In this document: piece after piece, positions 9,805 through 18,695 of the stretch
Layout: each line of letters opens with the position of its first letter
How positions within the stretch are numbered: position 1 is the first letter of the stretch
NCBI RefSeq assembly: GCF_042434745.1
Contig: NZ_JBHLSS010000076.1
Strand: one strand, 5' to 3'
Source: Azotobacter paspali
Lineage (GTDB): Bacteria > Pseudomonadota > Gammaproteobacteria > Pseudomonadales > Pseudomonadaceae
DNA: 64,000 bases
Position numbers and translations under genes: made by a program
The notes under the pieces: model-generated
Seen by the model: only the letters and a program-made list of their open reading frames with translations
The model's database searches: none
Told to the model about the DNA's origin: nothing

Positions 9805-9806
9805 GC

Positions 9807-10769
9807 GTGCCACTGTCCATCCGTTTCCACGACCAGCGTTCGCAGAATGCCGAACATTCCCTGCGCGAAACGGTGCTCGCCGGCTTTGCCGAGCGGCCCA
9901 AGGCGACACCGCCGAAACTGTTCTACGACCGTCGCGGGTCCGAGCTGTTCGAGCAGATCTGCCGGCAGCCCGAATACTATCCGACACGCACCGAAGAACT
10001 GATCCTCGCCCGCGCCGCCCGTGACATCGCCGGTATCGCCGGGCGGGATGCCAGTCTGGTGGAGCTGGGCAGCGGCGCCAGCCGCAAGGTGCGCCTGCTA
10101 CTGGAGGCCATGCACCCCGCTAGCTACCTGGGCATCGACATTTCCGAGGATTTTCTGTGCGCCAGCACCCAGCGCCTGGCGGACGACTATCCCTGGCTGG
10201 AGGTGTATGCCGCCTGCGCCGATTTCTCCCGGCCGATGAACCTGCCGGACGGCTTCGCCAGCGAGCATACGCTGGCCTTCTTTCCCGGCTCCAGCATCGG
10301 CAACTTCGATCCCCGGGAAGCACAGGCCTTTCTCGCCAATCTTCACGAGTTGCTGCCGGCGAAAGGCGGTCTGCTGATAGGCGTCGATCTGGTCAAAGAC
10401 AGGAGCGTGCTGGAAGCGGCCTATAACGACCGGGCCGGGGTCACCGCGGCCTTCAACCTGAATCTCCTGGAGCGCATCCGCCGCGAACTGGACAGCGACA
10501 TCGAGCCGGACAGCTTCGTCCATCGCGCCTTCTTCAATCAGGCCGACTCGCGGATCGAGATGCACCTGGTCAGCAGCCGCGCGCAAGACGTGACGATCGA
10601 GGGCGAACGCTTTCACTTCGCCGCCGGCGAGAGCCTGCACACCGAGAACTCCTACAAGTACAGCGCCGAGGACTTCCGTGCCCTGGCCGATGGCGCCGGC
10701 TTCCATGCCCTGGCCATGTGGACCGACCCGTTGGCGCTGTTTAGCGTGCATTACCTGCAGCGGGAATAG
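9807..10769 (+). CDS. egtD: L-histidine N-alpha-methyltransferase EgtD
   Basis: SAM-dependent enzyme that trimethylates histidine to hercynine, the first step of ergothioneine synthesis. The 320-residue protein shows the family's N-terminal block (PPKLFYDRRGSELFEQI, PEYYPTRTE), a SAM-binding loop ELGSGASRK near residues 84-92, and the C-terminal ENSYKY and FSVHYL motifs. The start is a GTG at 9807 with AAGGAGG placed seven bases upstream inside the end of egtB, giving a two-base intergenic gap and probable translational coupling. It converges on the helicase gene with only three bases between their stops. Confidence 0.95.
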   Translation: MPLSIRFHDQRSQNAEHSLRETVLAGFAERPKATPPKLFYDRRGSELFEQICRQPEYYPTRTEELILARAARDIAGIAGRDASLVELGSGASRKVRLLLEAMHPASYLGIDISEDFLCASTQRLADDYPWLEVYAACADFSRPMNLPDGFASEHTLAFFPGSSIGNFDPREAQAFLANLHELLPAKGGLLIGVDLVKDRSVLEAAYNDRAGVTAAFNLNLLERIRRELDSDIEPDSFVHRAFFNQADSRIEMHLVSSRAQDVTIEGERFHFAAGESLHTENSYKYSAEDFRALADGAGFHALAMWTDPLALFSVHYLQRE

Positions 10770-10772
10770 CCT

Positions 10773-12092
10773 TCATTCCGGCGCCGGCGTGCGACGCTTG
10801 AGCGGGGCCAGGCCATCCTGGCTGACCAGCGCCGGTCCTGCCGGCTTGCGCCGGGGGGCGGCCTTGGCGGCCGGCTTTTTGCCACCCTTCCCGTCGTCGG
10901 TCTTTTTCTTCTTGGTGCCGGCGGCCTTGCCGGAAGCCTTGAGGCTCTTCGGCCCCTGATAACTGCCCTTGAGCTCCTTGATGACGCGCCGCTCGAAGCG
11001 TTGCTTGAGGTAACGCTCGACGCTCGACATCAGGTTCCAGTCGTTGTGGCAGATCAGTGAGACCGCCAGCCCCTCGGCGCCGGCCCGGCCGGTACGGCCG
11101 ACGCGGTGCACATACTCGTCGCCCGAACGCGGCATGTCGAAGTTGATCACCAGATCCAGGCCGTCCACGTCCAGCCCGCGTGCCGCCACATCGGTGGCCA
11201 CCAACACCCTGGCGCCGCCCTGCCTGAGCCGTTCGATGGCCAGCTTGCGGTCTTTCTGGTCCTTCTCGCCGTGCAGGACGAAGGCCTTGTGGCCGACGGC
11301 GACCAGATGCCCGTAGAGCCGGTCCGCCTGAGCGCGGGTGTTGGTGAAGACGATCGCCTTGCGGTAGGTCTCGTTCTCCAGCAGCCAATGCACTAGGCGC
11401 TCCTTGTGGGCCGGATCGTCCGCCGTGACGATCTGCTGGCGAGTGGTCTCGGAGAGTTCGCCGACCGCGTTGAGCATCAGGTGCCGCGGCTCGCGCAGCA
11501 CCTTGGCGACTATCTCGCGCAACCCGGAACCGCCGGTGGTGGCGGAAAACAGCAGGGTTTGCCGCCGGTTGGCACAAGACTCGACCAAGCGCTGCACATC
11601 TTCGGCGAAGCCCATGTCAAGCATGCGGTCGGCCTCGTCGAGCACCAGCACCTCCACGTCCCGCAGATCGAGATGGCCGGCGTTCAGGTGTTCGAGCAGG
11701 CGGCCCGGTGTACCGATCAGGATGTCCGGTACCTTGCGCAGAAGCGCCGCCTGTACCTTGAAGTTCTCGCCGCCGGTCACCAGTCCGGACTTGATGAAGG
11801 TGAACTGCGAGAAGCGCTCGACCTCCTTGAGGGTCTGTTGTGCCAGCTCGCGGGTCGGCAGCAGGATCAGCGCGCGGATGCTCACCCGCGGTCGGGCATC
11901 GCCGATCAGGCCGTTGAGCAGCGGCAGCACGAAGGCCGCGGTCTTGCCGCTGCCGGTCCGGGCGATCACCCGCAGGTCGTACCCCTCCAGAGCCGGCGGA
12001 ATCGCTGCCGCCTGCACTGGCGTGGGCTCGACGAAATTCAGTTCGGCCAGCGCCTTGAGCAGGCGTTCGTGCAGGGCGAATTGGGAAAACAC
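10773..12092 (-). CDS. DEAD-box ATP-dependent RNA helicase
   Basis: RNA helicase of 439 residues with all classical motifs: Q-motif region FVEPTPVQAAAIP, motif I ARTGSGKT (about 44-51), Ia PTRELAQQ, TPGR, motif II DEAD, motif III SAT, and the C-terminal ATDVAARGLDV and HRVGRTGRAG. The tail from about residue 380 is basic and low complexity (KKKKTDDGKGGKKPAAKAAPRRK), as in RhlE/SrmB-type helicases acting in ribosome assembly or mRNA turnover. Which paralogue it is cannot be decided by eye, so no symbol is given. It is a single gene with its own start at 12092. Confidence 0.93.
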   Translation of the reverse strand: MFSQFALHERLLKALAELNFVEPTPVQAAAIPPALEGYDLRVIARTGSGKTAAFVLPLLNGLIGDARPRVSIRALILLPTRELAQQTLKEVERFSQFTFIKSGLVTGGENFKVQAALLRKVPDILIGTPGRLLEHLNAGHLDLRDVEVLVLDEADRMLDMGFAEDVQRLVESCANRRQTLLFSATTGGSGLREIVAKVLREPRHLMLNAVGELSETTRQQIVTADDPAHKERLVHWLLENETYRKAIVFTNTRAQADRLYGHLVAVGHKAFVLHGEKDQKDRKLAIERLRQGGARVLVATDVAARGLDVDGLDLVINFDMPRSGDEYVHRVGRTGRAGAEGLAVSLICHNDWNLMSSVERYLKQRFERRVIKELKGSYQGPKSLKASGKAAGTKKKKTDDGKGGKKPAAKAAPRRKPAGPALVSQDGLAPLKRRTPAPE

Positions 12093-12222
12093 GGGGCTAC
12101 CTCGGTCAAGTCGGATGAAACGGCTGCATAGCCTAGCCTGACTCGTGGCGGAACACCCGTCTGGAGTGCGAAATATTGCGCGACTGCGGACGGCCCCCGG
12201 CAGTACGCCGGTCCGGGGAAAC

Positions 12223-12822
12223 TCAGGCTACCTGGGCCAGCTTCTCCTTGGCCTGGGCCAAGCCCTTCTGCTGGAAATCGCCGCCCATGTTCAGTCCTTC
12301 GGCATGGATGAAACTGACGTCATGGATACCGATGAACCCCAGCGCCTGGCGCAGATAGGGCTCCTGATGATCCAGGGGGCTACCGGCGTAGATGCCGCCG
12401 CGAGCGGTCAGCACGAAGGCACGCTTGCCGCTCAGCAAGCCCTGCGGGCCGTTCTCGGTGTACTTGAAGGTCACCCCGGCGCGCAGCACGTGATCGAGCC
12501 AAGCCTTCAGGGTGCTGGGAATCGCGAAGTTGTACATGGGTGCCGCCAGCACCAGCACATCGGCGCCGAGCAATTCCCCGGTCAGTCGCTCGGAACGCGC
12601 CAGCGCCGCCTTCTCCGCCTCGCTCTGCTGTTCGGCGGGCTTGGTCCAGCCGCCCAGCAGATCGATATCCAGATGCGGCACCAGCTCGTTCGCCAGATCG
12701 CGTACGACGATCTCGTCGTTCGGATGCGCCGCCTTCCAGCGGGCCAGGAACTCTGCGGTGAGTTGGCGAGAAACGGAACCTTCTTGACGGGCGCTGCTTT
12801 CGATGACCAGAACACGGGACAT
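12223..12822 (-). CDS. azoR: FMN-dependent NADH-azoreductase / quinone reductase
   Basis: Flavodoxin-fold oxidoreductase of 199 residues that reduces quinones and azo compounds with NADH and protects against electrophilic stress. It carries the N-terminal phosphate loop SSARQEGSVS and the FMN-binding block PMYNFAIPSTLKAWLDHV (MYNF at 96-99). A strong ribosome site (CAAGGAGAAG) precedes the ATG. It is divergent from a LysR gene across about 200 bases, the usual arrangement for an azoR controlled by its own LysR regulator; this regulatory link is inference. Confidence 0.93.
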   Translation of the reverse strand: MSRVLVIESSARQEGSVSRQLTAEFLARWKAAHPNDEIVVRDLANELVPHLDIDLLGGWTKPAEQQSEAEKAALARSERLTGELLGADVLVLAAPMYNFAIPSTLKAWLDHVLRAGVTFKYTENGPQGLLSGKRAFVLTARGGIYAGSPLDHQEPYLRQALGFIGIHDVSFIHAEGLNMGGDFQQKGLAQAKEKLAQVA

Positions 12823-13023
12823 GGGCTTCTCCTTGGGTTGGGCGGGTCGATGGGCTCAGGATAGGGAAAGACAAATCGATAAAAAAGCGCAAAAATTCGC
12901 CCTGAATCATCGGTAAACCCGATTGGTAGTTCAGCCTATGAAAGCCTCCTTGCAGAAACCAGTTCGTCGGCGAGCCGGCTCTCCCGAGAGCAAGAATTTC
13001 GGCGACCGACAGAGGAAATCCCC
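12823..13023. promoter_or_regulatory. Divergent azoR / lysR promoter region
   Basis: A 201-base gap between two divergent genes must hold both promoters. An AT-richer patch lies around 12860-12910. LysR proteins usually bind T-N11-A palindromes in such gaps; no single site stands out enough to be placed. Confidence 0.45.
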
Positions 13024-13950
13024 ATGAAATCCCCTCGCGTGACTCTGGACCAATGGCGCACCCTGCAGGCGGTGGTCGACCACGGCGGCTTCGCCCAGGC
13101 CGCCGAAGCGTTGCACCGTTCGCAGTCCTCGGTCAGCTATGCGATCGCGCGTATGCAGGAGCAACTGGGCGTACCGCTGTTGCGCATCGAAGGACGCAAG
13201 GCAGTACTGACCGAAGCCGGAACCGTGCTGCTGCGCCGCTCTCGGCAACTGCTCAAGCAGGCCGGCCAGTTGGAAGACCTCGCCCACCACATGGAACAGG
13301 GCTGGGAGGCCGAGGTGCGTCTGGTCGTGGATGCCGCCTATCCCACCTTGCGCCTGGTACGCGCCCTGAGCGCCTTCATGCCGCAGAGCCGAGGCTGTCG
13401 CGTGCGCCTGCGCGAGGAGGTGCTCTCCGGCGTCGAGGAAGTGCTGCTCGAGGGCGGAGCCGATCTGGCCATCTCCAGCCTGAGCATCTCCGGCTACCTG
13501 GGCAGTCCGCTGAACGAGGTGGAATTCGTCGCCGTCGCCCACCCCGACCATCCCCTGCACCGTCCGCAGCGCACCCTGACCGCGGCCGATCTGGAAAGCC
13601 AGATGCAGGTAGTGATCCGCGACACCGGCCGCCGGCAACCGCGCGATATCGGCTGGCTCGGTGCCGAACAGCGCTGGACGGTAGGCAGCCTGGCCACCGC
13701 GGCGACCTTCGTCGGCAATGGCTTGGGGTTCGCCTGGCTGCCCTGCCACCTGATCCGCCGCGAACTCGCCGAAGGCCTGCTCAAGCCTCTGCCGCTGGCG
13801 GAAGGCGCGACCCATCGGCCGCGCTTTCAGCTCTACGCCGACAAGGACAAACCCCTCGGCCCGGCCACGCGGGTTCTTGTGGAGTTGCTCAAGACTTTCG
13901 ACAGCGCCTCGCTGGATGCCCCCTTCGCCTCCCCCCTGCTTGGCGCCTGA
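13024..13950 (+). CDS. LysR-family regulator divergent from azoR
   Basis: LysR-type regulator of 308 residues. The winged HTH spans about residues 6-64 (TLDQWRTLQAVVDHGGFAQAA, SQSSVSYAIARMQEQLGVPLL), followed by a substrate-binding-like effector domain (VVIRDTGRR, GFAWLPCHLI). Its ATG follows GAGGAAATCCCC. Divergent placement opposite azoR suggests it controls that gene, perhaps sensing quinones or other electrophiles; effector and mode are inferred only from layout. Confidence 0.92.
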   Translation: MKSPRVTLDQWRTLQAVVDHGGFAQAAEALHRSQSSVSYAIARMQEQLGVPLLRIEGRKAVLTEAGTVLLRRSRQLLKQAGQLEDLAHHMEQGWEAEVRLVVDAAYPTLRLVRALSAFMPQSRGCRVRLREEVLSGVEEVLLEGGADLAISSLSISGYLGSPLNEVEFVAVAHPDHPLHRPQRTLTAADLESQMQVVIRDTGRRQPRDIGWLGAEQRWTVGSLATAATFVGNGLGFAWLPCHLIRRELAEGLLKPLPLAEGATHRPRFQLYADKDKPLGPATRVLVELLKTFDSASLDAPFASPLLGA

Positions 13951-14036
13951 AGCTATCATCCGGCAGGCCGCTCCGGCCTAGGTCACGATCCAACGTCATG
14001 CCCCCGTCTTTTGCAGTACCACGAGGAAAGTCCGAC

Positions 14037-14591
14037 ATGCTGAAGAAACTCGCCCTTGTCACCGGCAGCCTGCTGTTCGCCGCCAACCTGCTGGCGGCGG
14101 AAAAACCCCATGTCCTGCTGGAAACCAGTCTCGGCGAAATCGAGATCGAACTGGAGGCCGAGAAGGCACCGATCAGCGTGAAGAACTTCCTCTCTTACGT
14201 AAACGCCGGATTCTATGACGGCACCGTCTTCCATCGGGTCATCCCCGGCTTCATGATCCAGGGCGGCGGCTTCACCGCCGACATGCAGCAAAAGCCCACC
14301 CAACCACCGATTAAAAACGAGGCCGACAACGGCCTGCACAACGTGCGCGGCACCCTGGCCATGGCGCGTCCCCAGGCGGTGAACTCGGCGACCAGCCAGT
14401 TCTTCATCAACCACAAGGACAACACCTTCCTCGACCACGGCGCGCGCGACTTCGGCTACGCGGTATTCGGCAAGGTGGTGCGCGGCATGGAAGTGGTCGA
14501 CCAGATCGCTCAGGTGCCGACCGGCACGCGGGGCATGATGCGCAACGTGCCGCGCGAACCGGTGCTGATCACCTCGGCGAAAAAGCTCTGA
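14037..14591 (+). CDS. ppiA: Periplasmic peptidyl-prolyl cis-trans isomerase (cyclophilin, PpiA-type)
   Basis: Cyclophilin that catalyses proline isomerisation in periplasmic protein folding. A cleavable signal peptide covers about residues 1-21 (MLKKLALVTGSLLFAANLLAA). The mature domain has FHRVIPGFMIQGGGF (catalytic Arg in FHRVI), the hydrophobic pocket segment MARPQAVNSATSQFFIN and FGKVVRGMEVVDQIA. The 184-residue length is normal. The longer in-frame extension upstream has no signal peptide, so the ATG at 14037 with GAGGAAAG upstream is chosen. Confidence 0.94.
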   Translation: MLKKLALVTGSLLFAANLLAAEKPHVLLETSLGEIEIELEAEKAPISVKNFLSYVNAGFYDGTVFHRVIPGFMIQGGGFTADMQQKPTQPPIKNEADNGLHNVRGTLAMARPQAVNSATSQFFINHKDNTFLDHGARDFGYAVFGKVVRGMEVVDQIAQVPTGTRGMMRNVPREPVLITSAKKL

Positions 14592-14622
14592 AAGCGAACC
14601 GGGCGGGACGAACCACCCCGCC

Positions 14623-15747
14623 CTATCCCTGCCGGAAAGGCAGTTGCCCCCGCGCCTCGTCCGCATAGGCCAGCACACCAACCTCCTCCTGCCGCAGGAA
14701 ATCCGCCACCGCCTGGCGCAGTCCTGGATGCAGCAGGTAATGCCAGGAGCGGGTGATCACCGGCTCGAAACCGCGAATCAGCTTGTGCTCGCCCTGGGCA
14801 CCGGCGTCGAAACGACCGAGCCTTTGGGCCAGAGCGTACTCGATGCCCTGGTAGAAACAGGTTTCGAAATGCAGGCGGTCGAACTCGGCGAGACAGCCCC
14901 AGTAGCGGCCGTACAGGCTGTCGCCATCGATCAGGCTGAAGGCCATTGCCACCGGGCGCCCGCCCCGGCGGGCCAACACCACGCGAATCGCCTCGGGCAT
15001 GCGCTCGGCCAGCAGGCTGAAGAAACGGCGCGTCAGGTAGGGCGCCTGACCGCGCACCCGGTAGGTATTGGCATAGCAGGCATGGACAAAGTCCCACTCG
15101 GCTTCGTCGAGCTGGTGTCCCTCGCGCCACTCGAACGCGATGCCCTGCCCCGCCACCTGCTCGCGCTCCTTGCGCAGTTGCTTGCGCTTGCGCGAGGCCA
15201 GCGCATCGAGAAAGTCCTGGAAATCACGGTAGTCCCGGTTGAACCAGTGGAACTGGCAGCCCAGCCGCTGCAGCCAGCCCTCGCGGCTGGCCAGCAGGGC
15301 ATCGGCCGCCGGATCGGTGAAGTTCACATGCAGGCCGGACAGTCCCCGCTCCCGCAATTCGTCGCTCAGGGCATCGAGTAGCATGCCGGCCGCCTGCGTC
15401 TCGCCGAGCAGCCGCGCACCGCCGACCGGGGTGAAGGGCACCGCGCAGAGCAGCTTGGGGTAATAGCGGATGCCGGCCCGCTGGCAGGCATCGGCCCAAG
15501 CCCAGTCGAACACGTATTCGCCGTAGGAATGCGTCTTCACATAGGCCGGCAGCGCCGCCAGCAGACGGCCCGCATCCTCGTAGAACAGCCGGTGCGCCGG
15601 TTGCCAGCCCGTGCCGGCACCGATGCTGCCACTGTCCTCCAGGGTCGAGAGGAAAGCGTGGCGCAGGAAGGGCTGCGACTTTGGCAACAAGGCGTCCCAG
15701 TCGCTGGCAGGAAGGTCGGACAGGCGGGCAAGCGTGATGATCGGCAT
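14623..15747 (-). CDS. GNAT-like N-acyltransferase (DUF482 / peptidogalycan-recognition family)
   Basis: Protein of 374 residues of the DUF482 family, a double GNAT fold related to FemABX-type transferases. Recognisable blocks are FLRHAFLSTLEDSGS near the N-terminus, YVFDWAWADACQRAGIRYYPKLL, PFTPVGGARLL, LHVNFTD, FHWFNRDYRDFQDFLDALASRKRKQLRKER and GHQLDEAEW. No reaction has been securely assigned to the family, and none is claimed. The start at 15747 (MPIITLARLS) is preferred over 15789 because the longer form would run into the oprD terminator hairpin. Confidence 0.85.
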   Translation of the reverse strand: MPIITLARLSDLPASDWDALLPKSQPFLRHAFLSTLEDSGSIGAGTGWQPAHRLFYEDAGRLLAALPAYVKTHSYGEYVFDWAWADACQRAGIRYYPKLLCAVPFTPVGGARLLGETQAAGMLLDALSDELRERGLSGLHVNFTDPAADALLASREGWLQRLGCQFHWFNRDYRDFQDFLDALASRKRKQLRKEREQVAGQGIAFEWREGHQLDEAEWDFVHACYANTYRVRGQAPYLTRRFFSLLAERMPEAIRVVLARRGGRPVAMAFSLIDGDSLYGRYWGCLAEFDRLHFETCFYQGIEYALAQRLGRFDAGAQGEHKLIRGFEPVITRSWHYLLHPGLRQAVADFLRQEEVGVLAYADEARGQLPFRQG

Positions 15748-15775
15748 GTCCGCAGTCTGCCCCTTCGGCAGGATG

Positions 15776-15800
15776 AAAAAAAGCCCCACCGAGGCGGGGC
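15776..15800 (-). terminator. Rho-independent terminator of the oprD gene
   Basis: On the minus strand a GC-rich hairpin (GCCCC/GGGGC arms with an inner CC/GG pair) is followed at once by a run of seven T. It lies 65 bases beyond the OprD stop and just before the next gene. Confidence 0.8.
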
Positions 15801-15864
15801 GAAATTACACCGGATGAAACAAGTAAATTGGTTGGACGGACAGCTACCCGTCTGAACCATGGAC

Positions 15865-17238
15865 TTACATCAGAGGTAAGGTATAGCTGATGGTCATACG
15901 GTTATCGTCGCGCTCGCGGATGCCGCGCACGGCTGCGTTGCGATAGGTGAACCCGAGCCCCTTGAAGGTACCCTCCTGCAGGACGTAGTCCACGCGAAAG
16001 TCGCGCTCCCACTCTTCATCGCCGTTACGTTCATCGTCGACATCGTCGCCGCTGAAGTACACCAGGCTGGTCTTCAGCCCCGGGATGCCAACCCTGGCGA
16101 AGTCGTAGGCATAGCCGGCCAGCCAGGTTTGCTCGCCGGCCCGGGCGAACTTCTCCACCGTGGCATCGGTGATCAGCGGAACGGATGGACTACCCTGGTT
16201 GAGGTAGGGGAAATCGCTGTTGCCGGTAAGCTTCTGGTAGCCGGCCTTCAATTCGTGACCACCCAGGGTATAGGTGAACAGGGCGCTCCATGCATTGTTG
16301 TCGACCTCGCCGCTGTCGCGATCGCCGGCACTCCAATAGCCGGCACTCTTGTAGCCCTCGGTACGCCCGGAAGCACGCGAGTTCGCACCAGCGGAGTCGC
16401 TGTTCCAGTAGCGCAGGTCGGTCTTCAGCGCGCCGACCGGCAGTGCCAAGTTATGCACCAGGCCGACGAAATGCTGCTCGTAGAAGTCCTCCAGATTGCC
16501 GAAGTAGTACTGCAGCATCAGGTCCTTGGTGACCTTGTAGTCGGCGCCGCCATAGTAAAACTTGTTGCTGAACTTGCCGGTCTCGATGTTGTTGGCGCCG
16601 ACGATGGACAGGCCCTGGCTGTCGCCCGAGTTACGCTCGGTGGAGTGCTCGAGCTTACCGGCGACCAAGGTCAGGTCCTTGATCTCATTGGAGGTGATCT
16701 GCGCGCCATGGAACATCTGCGGCAGCAGACGGCCGTCGTTGCTGACCACCACCGGCAGTCTGGGACGCAGGACACCCAGTTCGGCTACGGTCTTGGAGAA
16801 GCGCATTTTGCCGGTGGCGTTGACCCGACCGAAGTCGGTCTTGGCCTTGCCGTTGCTTTCCAGCGGGAAAATGGTGCCCGGAGTACGCTCGAGGTCCTCG
16901 ACGTTCTTGCCTTGGCGACCGCCGCCGTCCAAGCGGAAAGCGTGCTGGGCGATCAAGTCCAGGCCAAAGCCGACGGGGCCCTCGGTGAAACCGGACTTGA
17001 ACTCGAAGAGAAAGCCCTGGCCCCACTCTTCCTGACGGGGGGTATTTCTACCGCTGGCGGTCCGCTCGCGGTCGTCCGTGTTGATGTAGAAGTTTTTGAA
17101 AGTCAGATTGGCCTTGCTATCCTCGATGAAAGCGGCTGCCGCTTCCTGCACCGTCATCGGCAACCCTAGGGTGCCGGCCACCACGGCCAGGGTCAGCGTC
17201 GACTTCCTGCTTATTGCTCGCCTCTCCTGCCGGCTCAT
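15865..17238 (-). CDS. OprD-family outer-membrane porin
   Basis: Outer-membrane beta-barrel of 457 residues in the OprD family, which takes up amino acids, peptides or aromatic acids; the substrate cannot be told. It has a signal peptide (about residues 1-36, ending TVQEAAAAF), the conserved start of the mature protein (FIEDSKANLTFKNFYIN), EEWGQGFLFEFKSGFTEGPVGFGLDL, and a C-terminal strand ending in a hydrophobic residue (RMTISYTLPLM). The ATG has GGAGAG seven bases upstream and overlaps the stop of a 41-codon ORF as TAATG, hinting at coupling. A strong terminator follows the gene. Confidence 0.92.
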   Translation of the reverse strand: MSRQERRAISRKSTLTLAVVAGTLGLPMTVQEAAAAFIEDSKANLTFKNFYINTDDRERTASGRNTPRQEEWGQGFLFEFKSGFTEGPVGFGLDLIAQHAFRLDGGGRQGKNVEDLERTPGTIFPLESNGKAKTDFGRVNATGKMRFSKTVAELGVLRPRLPVVVSNDGRLLPQMFHGAQITSNEIKDLTLVAGKLEHSTERNSGDSQGLSIVGANNIETGKFSNKFYYGGADYKVTKDLMLQYYFGNLEDFYEQHFVGLVHNLALPVGALKTDLRYWNSDSAGANSRASGRTEGYKSAGYWSAGDRDSGEVDNNAWSALFTYTLGGHELKAGYQKLTGNSDFPYLNQGSPSVPLITDATVEKFARAGEQTWLAGYAYDFARVGIPGLKTSLVYFSGDDVDDERNGDEEWERDFRVDYVLQEGTFKGLGFTYRNAAVRGIRERDDNRMTISYTLPLM

Positions 17239-17363
17239 TAGACGAACTCTCCGGTACTGGTTTCGACAACGCTGACGGACACGACGGTACCTGCAGAAGC
17301 CAGGGCCGGGACGCCCAGCGCCTGTGCGCTGGCGACAACACCGGCGAAGTGCTTGCGGATCAT
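17238..17363 (-). CDS. Possible 41-residue leader ORF overlapping oprD
   Basis: A short ORF whose product MIRKHFAGVVASAQALGVPA... reads like a bacterial signal peptide (basic start, hydrophobic core, small residues ASAG). Its stop TAA overlaps the oprD ATG (TAATG). It could be a translated leader coupling oprD expression, or the relic of an original oprD signal sequence separated by a frameshift and replaced by an internal start. A purine-rich stretch (AAGGGGAAAT) lies before its ATG. Confidence 0.4.
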   Translation of the reverse strand: MIRKHFAGVVASAQALGVPALASAGTVVSVSVVETSTGEFV

Positions 17364-17683
17364 CAAGGATTTCCCCTTTTCATCGAACTTTGAAAAACAC
17401 ACGGATGGTTGGCGTATCGCTGGAATGGGGCGGAATCTTGGCAATGCTTTATTGCAAACTGATTGCATCGGGAAAAATCTTCGGTTGCTTGGAAACTTAT
17501 TCCGGCAAACCTGGGGAAACCGTCTGTCGGCTCCCGGAAACCGCTCTGTGACAGGACTCACGGACGGCAGTGAATCCTCAGTGAAACCAGGTACGGCGAG
17601 TCGATCCAAGATGAACGGCCTTTCTGCCTCCTCCACGTACGATCGGAATGCACATGAACAGCTTTTGAAAAAGGAGAAAAAGC
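17364..17683. other. Divergent intergenic region oprD leader / dienelactone hydrolase
   Basis: 320 bases with no gene, between divergent transcription units. It is AT-richer than its flanks and includes a short inverted repeat GCAAT-N5-ATTGC at 17441-17455. Both promoters should be here; none is placed precisely. Confidence 0.4.
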
Positions 17684-18394
17684 ATGAACTCTACCCTGCA
17701 GATCGAGTCCGCCGACGGTAGCGGCCGCTTCGGTGCCTATGTCGCCTTGCCTACGGGCGGTCGCGGCCCCGCCGTGGTCATCGGGCAGGAAATCTTCGGC
17801 ATCAACGCCAACATTCGTGCCGTGGCCGACCGTTATGCCGAAGAAGGCTACGTCGCCCTTGCGCCCGATCTGTTCTGGCGCATCGAGGCCGGCGTCGAGC
17901 TGGGTTACGCGGGAGCCGATCGGGAAAAGGCTTTCGCCCTGCTTGGCCGCTTCGATGTCGACAAGGGCGTCGAGGACATCATCGCCACCTTCGCCGCGGC
18001 GCGCCGGATGCCGGCAGTGGATACGGCGGCCGGTGCCGGATTCGTCGGCTTCTGCCTGGGCGGCAAGCTCGCTTACCTGACCGCCGCCCGCAGCGATGCC
18101 GCCTGTTCAATCGGCTACTACGGAGTCGGCATCGAGCACCTGCTGGACGAGGCCGCGAACATCCGCGGCCGCCTGGTGCTGCACATCGCCGAGGCGGACC
18201 CCTTCTGCCCGGCCGAAGCACGCGAGGCAATCCTCTCCGGTCTCGGCGGCAGAGCAAATGTCGAACTTTACGGCTATCCCGGTTGCGAGCACGCTTTCGC
18301 CCGTCTTGGCGGCCAGCACTACGAGCGGACTGCGGCGGAACTCGCCCACCAGCGCAGCATCGCCGCCCTGCGCCGGGAGATCGGACCACGCTGA
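17684..18394 (+). CDS. Dienelactone hydrolase family protein
   Basis: Alpha/beta hydrolase of 236 residues. The family catalytic pattern is complete: E36 in GQEIFG, nucleophile C124 in GFCLGGK, D172 in EADPFCP and H203 in CEHAF. Such enzymes open dienelactones in aromatic degradation (carboxymethylenebutenolidase), but many paralogues act on other esters and no catabolic genes are adjacent here. The ATG has a strong AAAAGGAG site. It diverges from the oprD gene, which could feed it an aromatic or organic acid; that link is speculative. Confidence 0.9.
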   Translation: MNSTLQIESADGSGRFGAYVALPTGGRGPAVVIGQEIFGINANIRAVADRYAEEGYVALAPDLFWRIEAGVELGYAGADREKAFALLGRFDVDKGVEDIIATFAAARRMPAVDTAAGAGFVGFCLGGKLAYLTAARSDAACSIGYYGVGIEHLLDEAANIRGRLVLHIAEADPFCPAEAREAILSGLGGRANVELYGYPGCEHAFARLGGQHYERTAAELAHQRSIAALRREIGPR

Positions 18395-18597
18395 GAAAAG
18401 TTTCCGGAAGAATCGGCGAATCGGGCATGCCGCTTGCGCGACCATGCCCGATCGCACCGTCCCTGCGCATCTGCCCCGCGCAAGTGGGGAATGTTCGTCG
18501 ACTACACGAATCGTCGCAGGTTGTCCGGGTTCATCCCCGCCAAGCCGGGGACCACTGAAGAATATACCGTCAAAGCGAGATAACAAGATCGAAGCAG
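18395..18597. other. Gene-free flank left of the 734-bp repeat element
   Basis: No gene seen. A small hairpin CCCCG-N6-CGGGG lies near 18535-18551, without a T-tract. The segment ends at the left copy of the direct repeat that flanks the next element. Confidence 0.35.
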
Positions 18598-18695
18598 GAG
18601 ATGTAAACAGGGCAATCGCATGAAATGCCTGCGATACTGGGCTGGAAAGGTTGTGTGCTTGGTCGTTCCGGCGTGGCCTTCAAATCCAGTGCATT

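Noticed and set aside
8676..9806. In-frame extension of egtD upstream through the whole egtB gene
   Set aside because: The extension is an out-of-frame reading of egtB with Arg/Pro-rich composition. The GTG at 9807 with an ideal ribosome site and family-like N-terminus is the real start.
17238..17636. 132-codon version of the ORF upstream of oprD
   Set aside because: The first 91 codons have no signal, domain or ribosome site; only the last 41 codons look translatable, so the short form alone is listed with low confidence.
18535..18551. Possible terminator hairpin after the dienelactone hydrolase gene
   Set aside because: Only a 5-bp stem, no T-run, and 140 bases from the gene; not enough for a terminator call.
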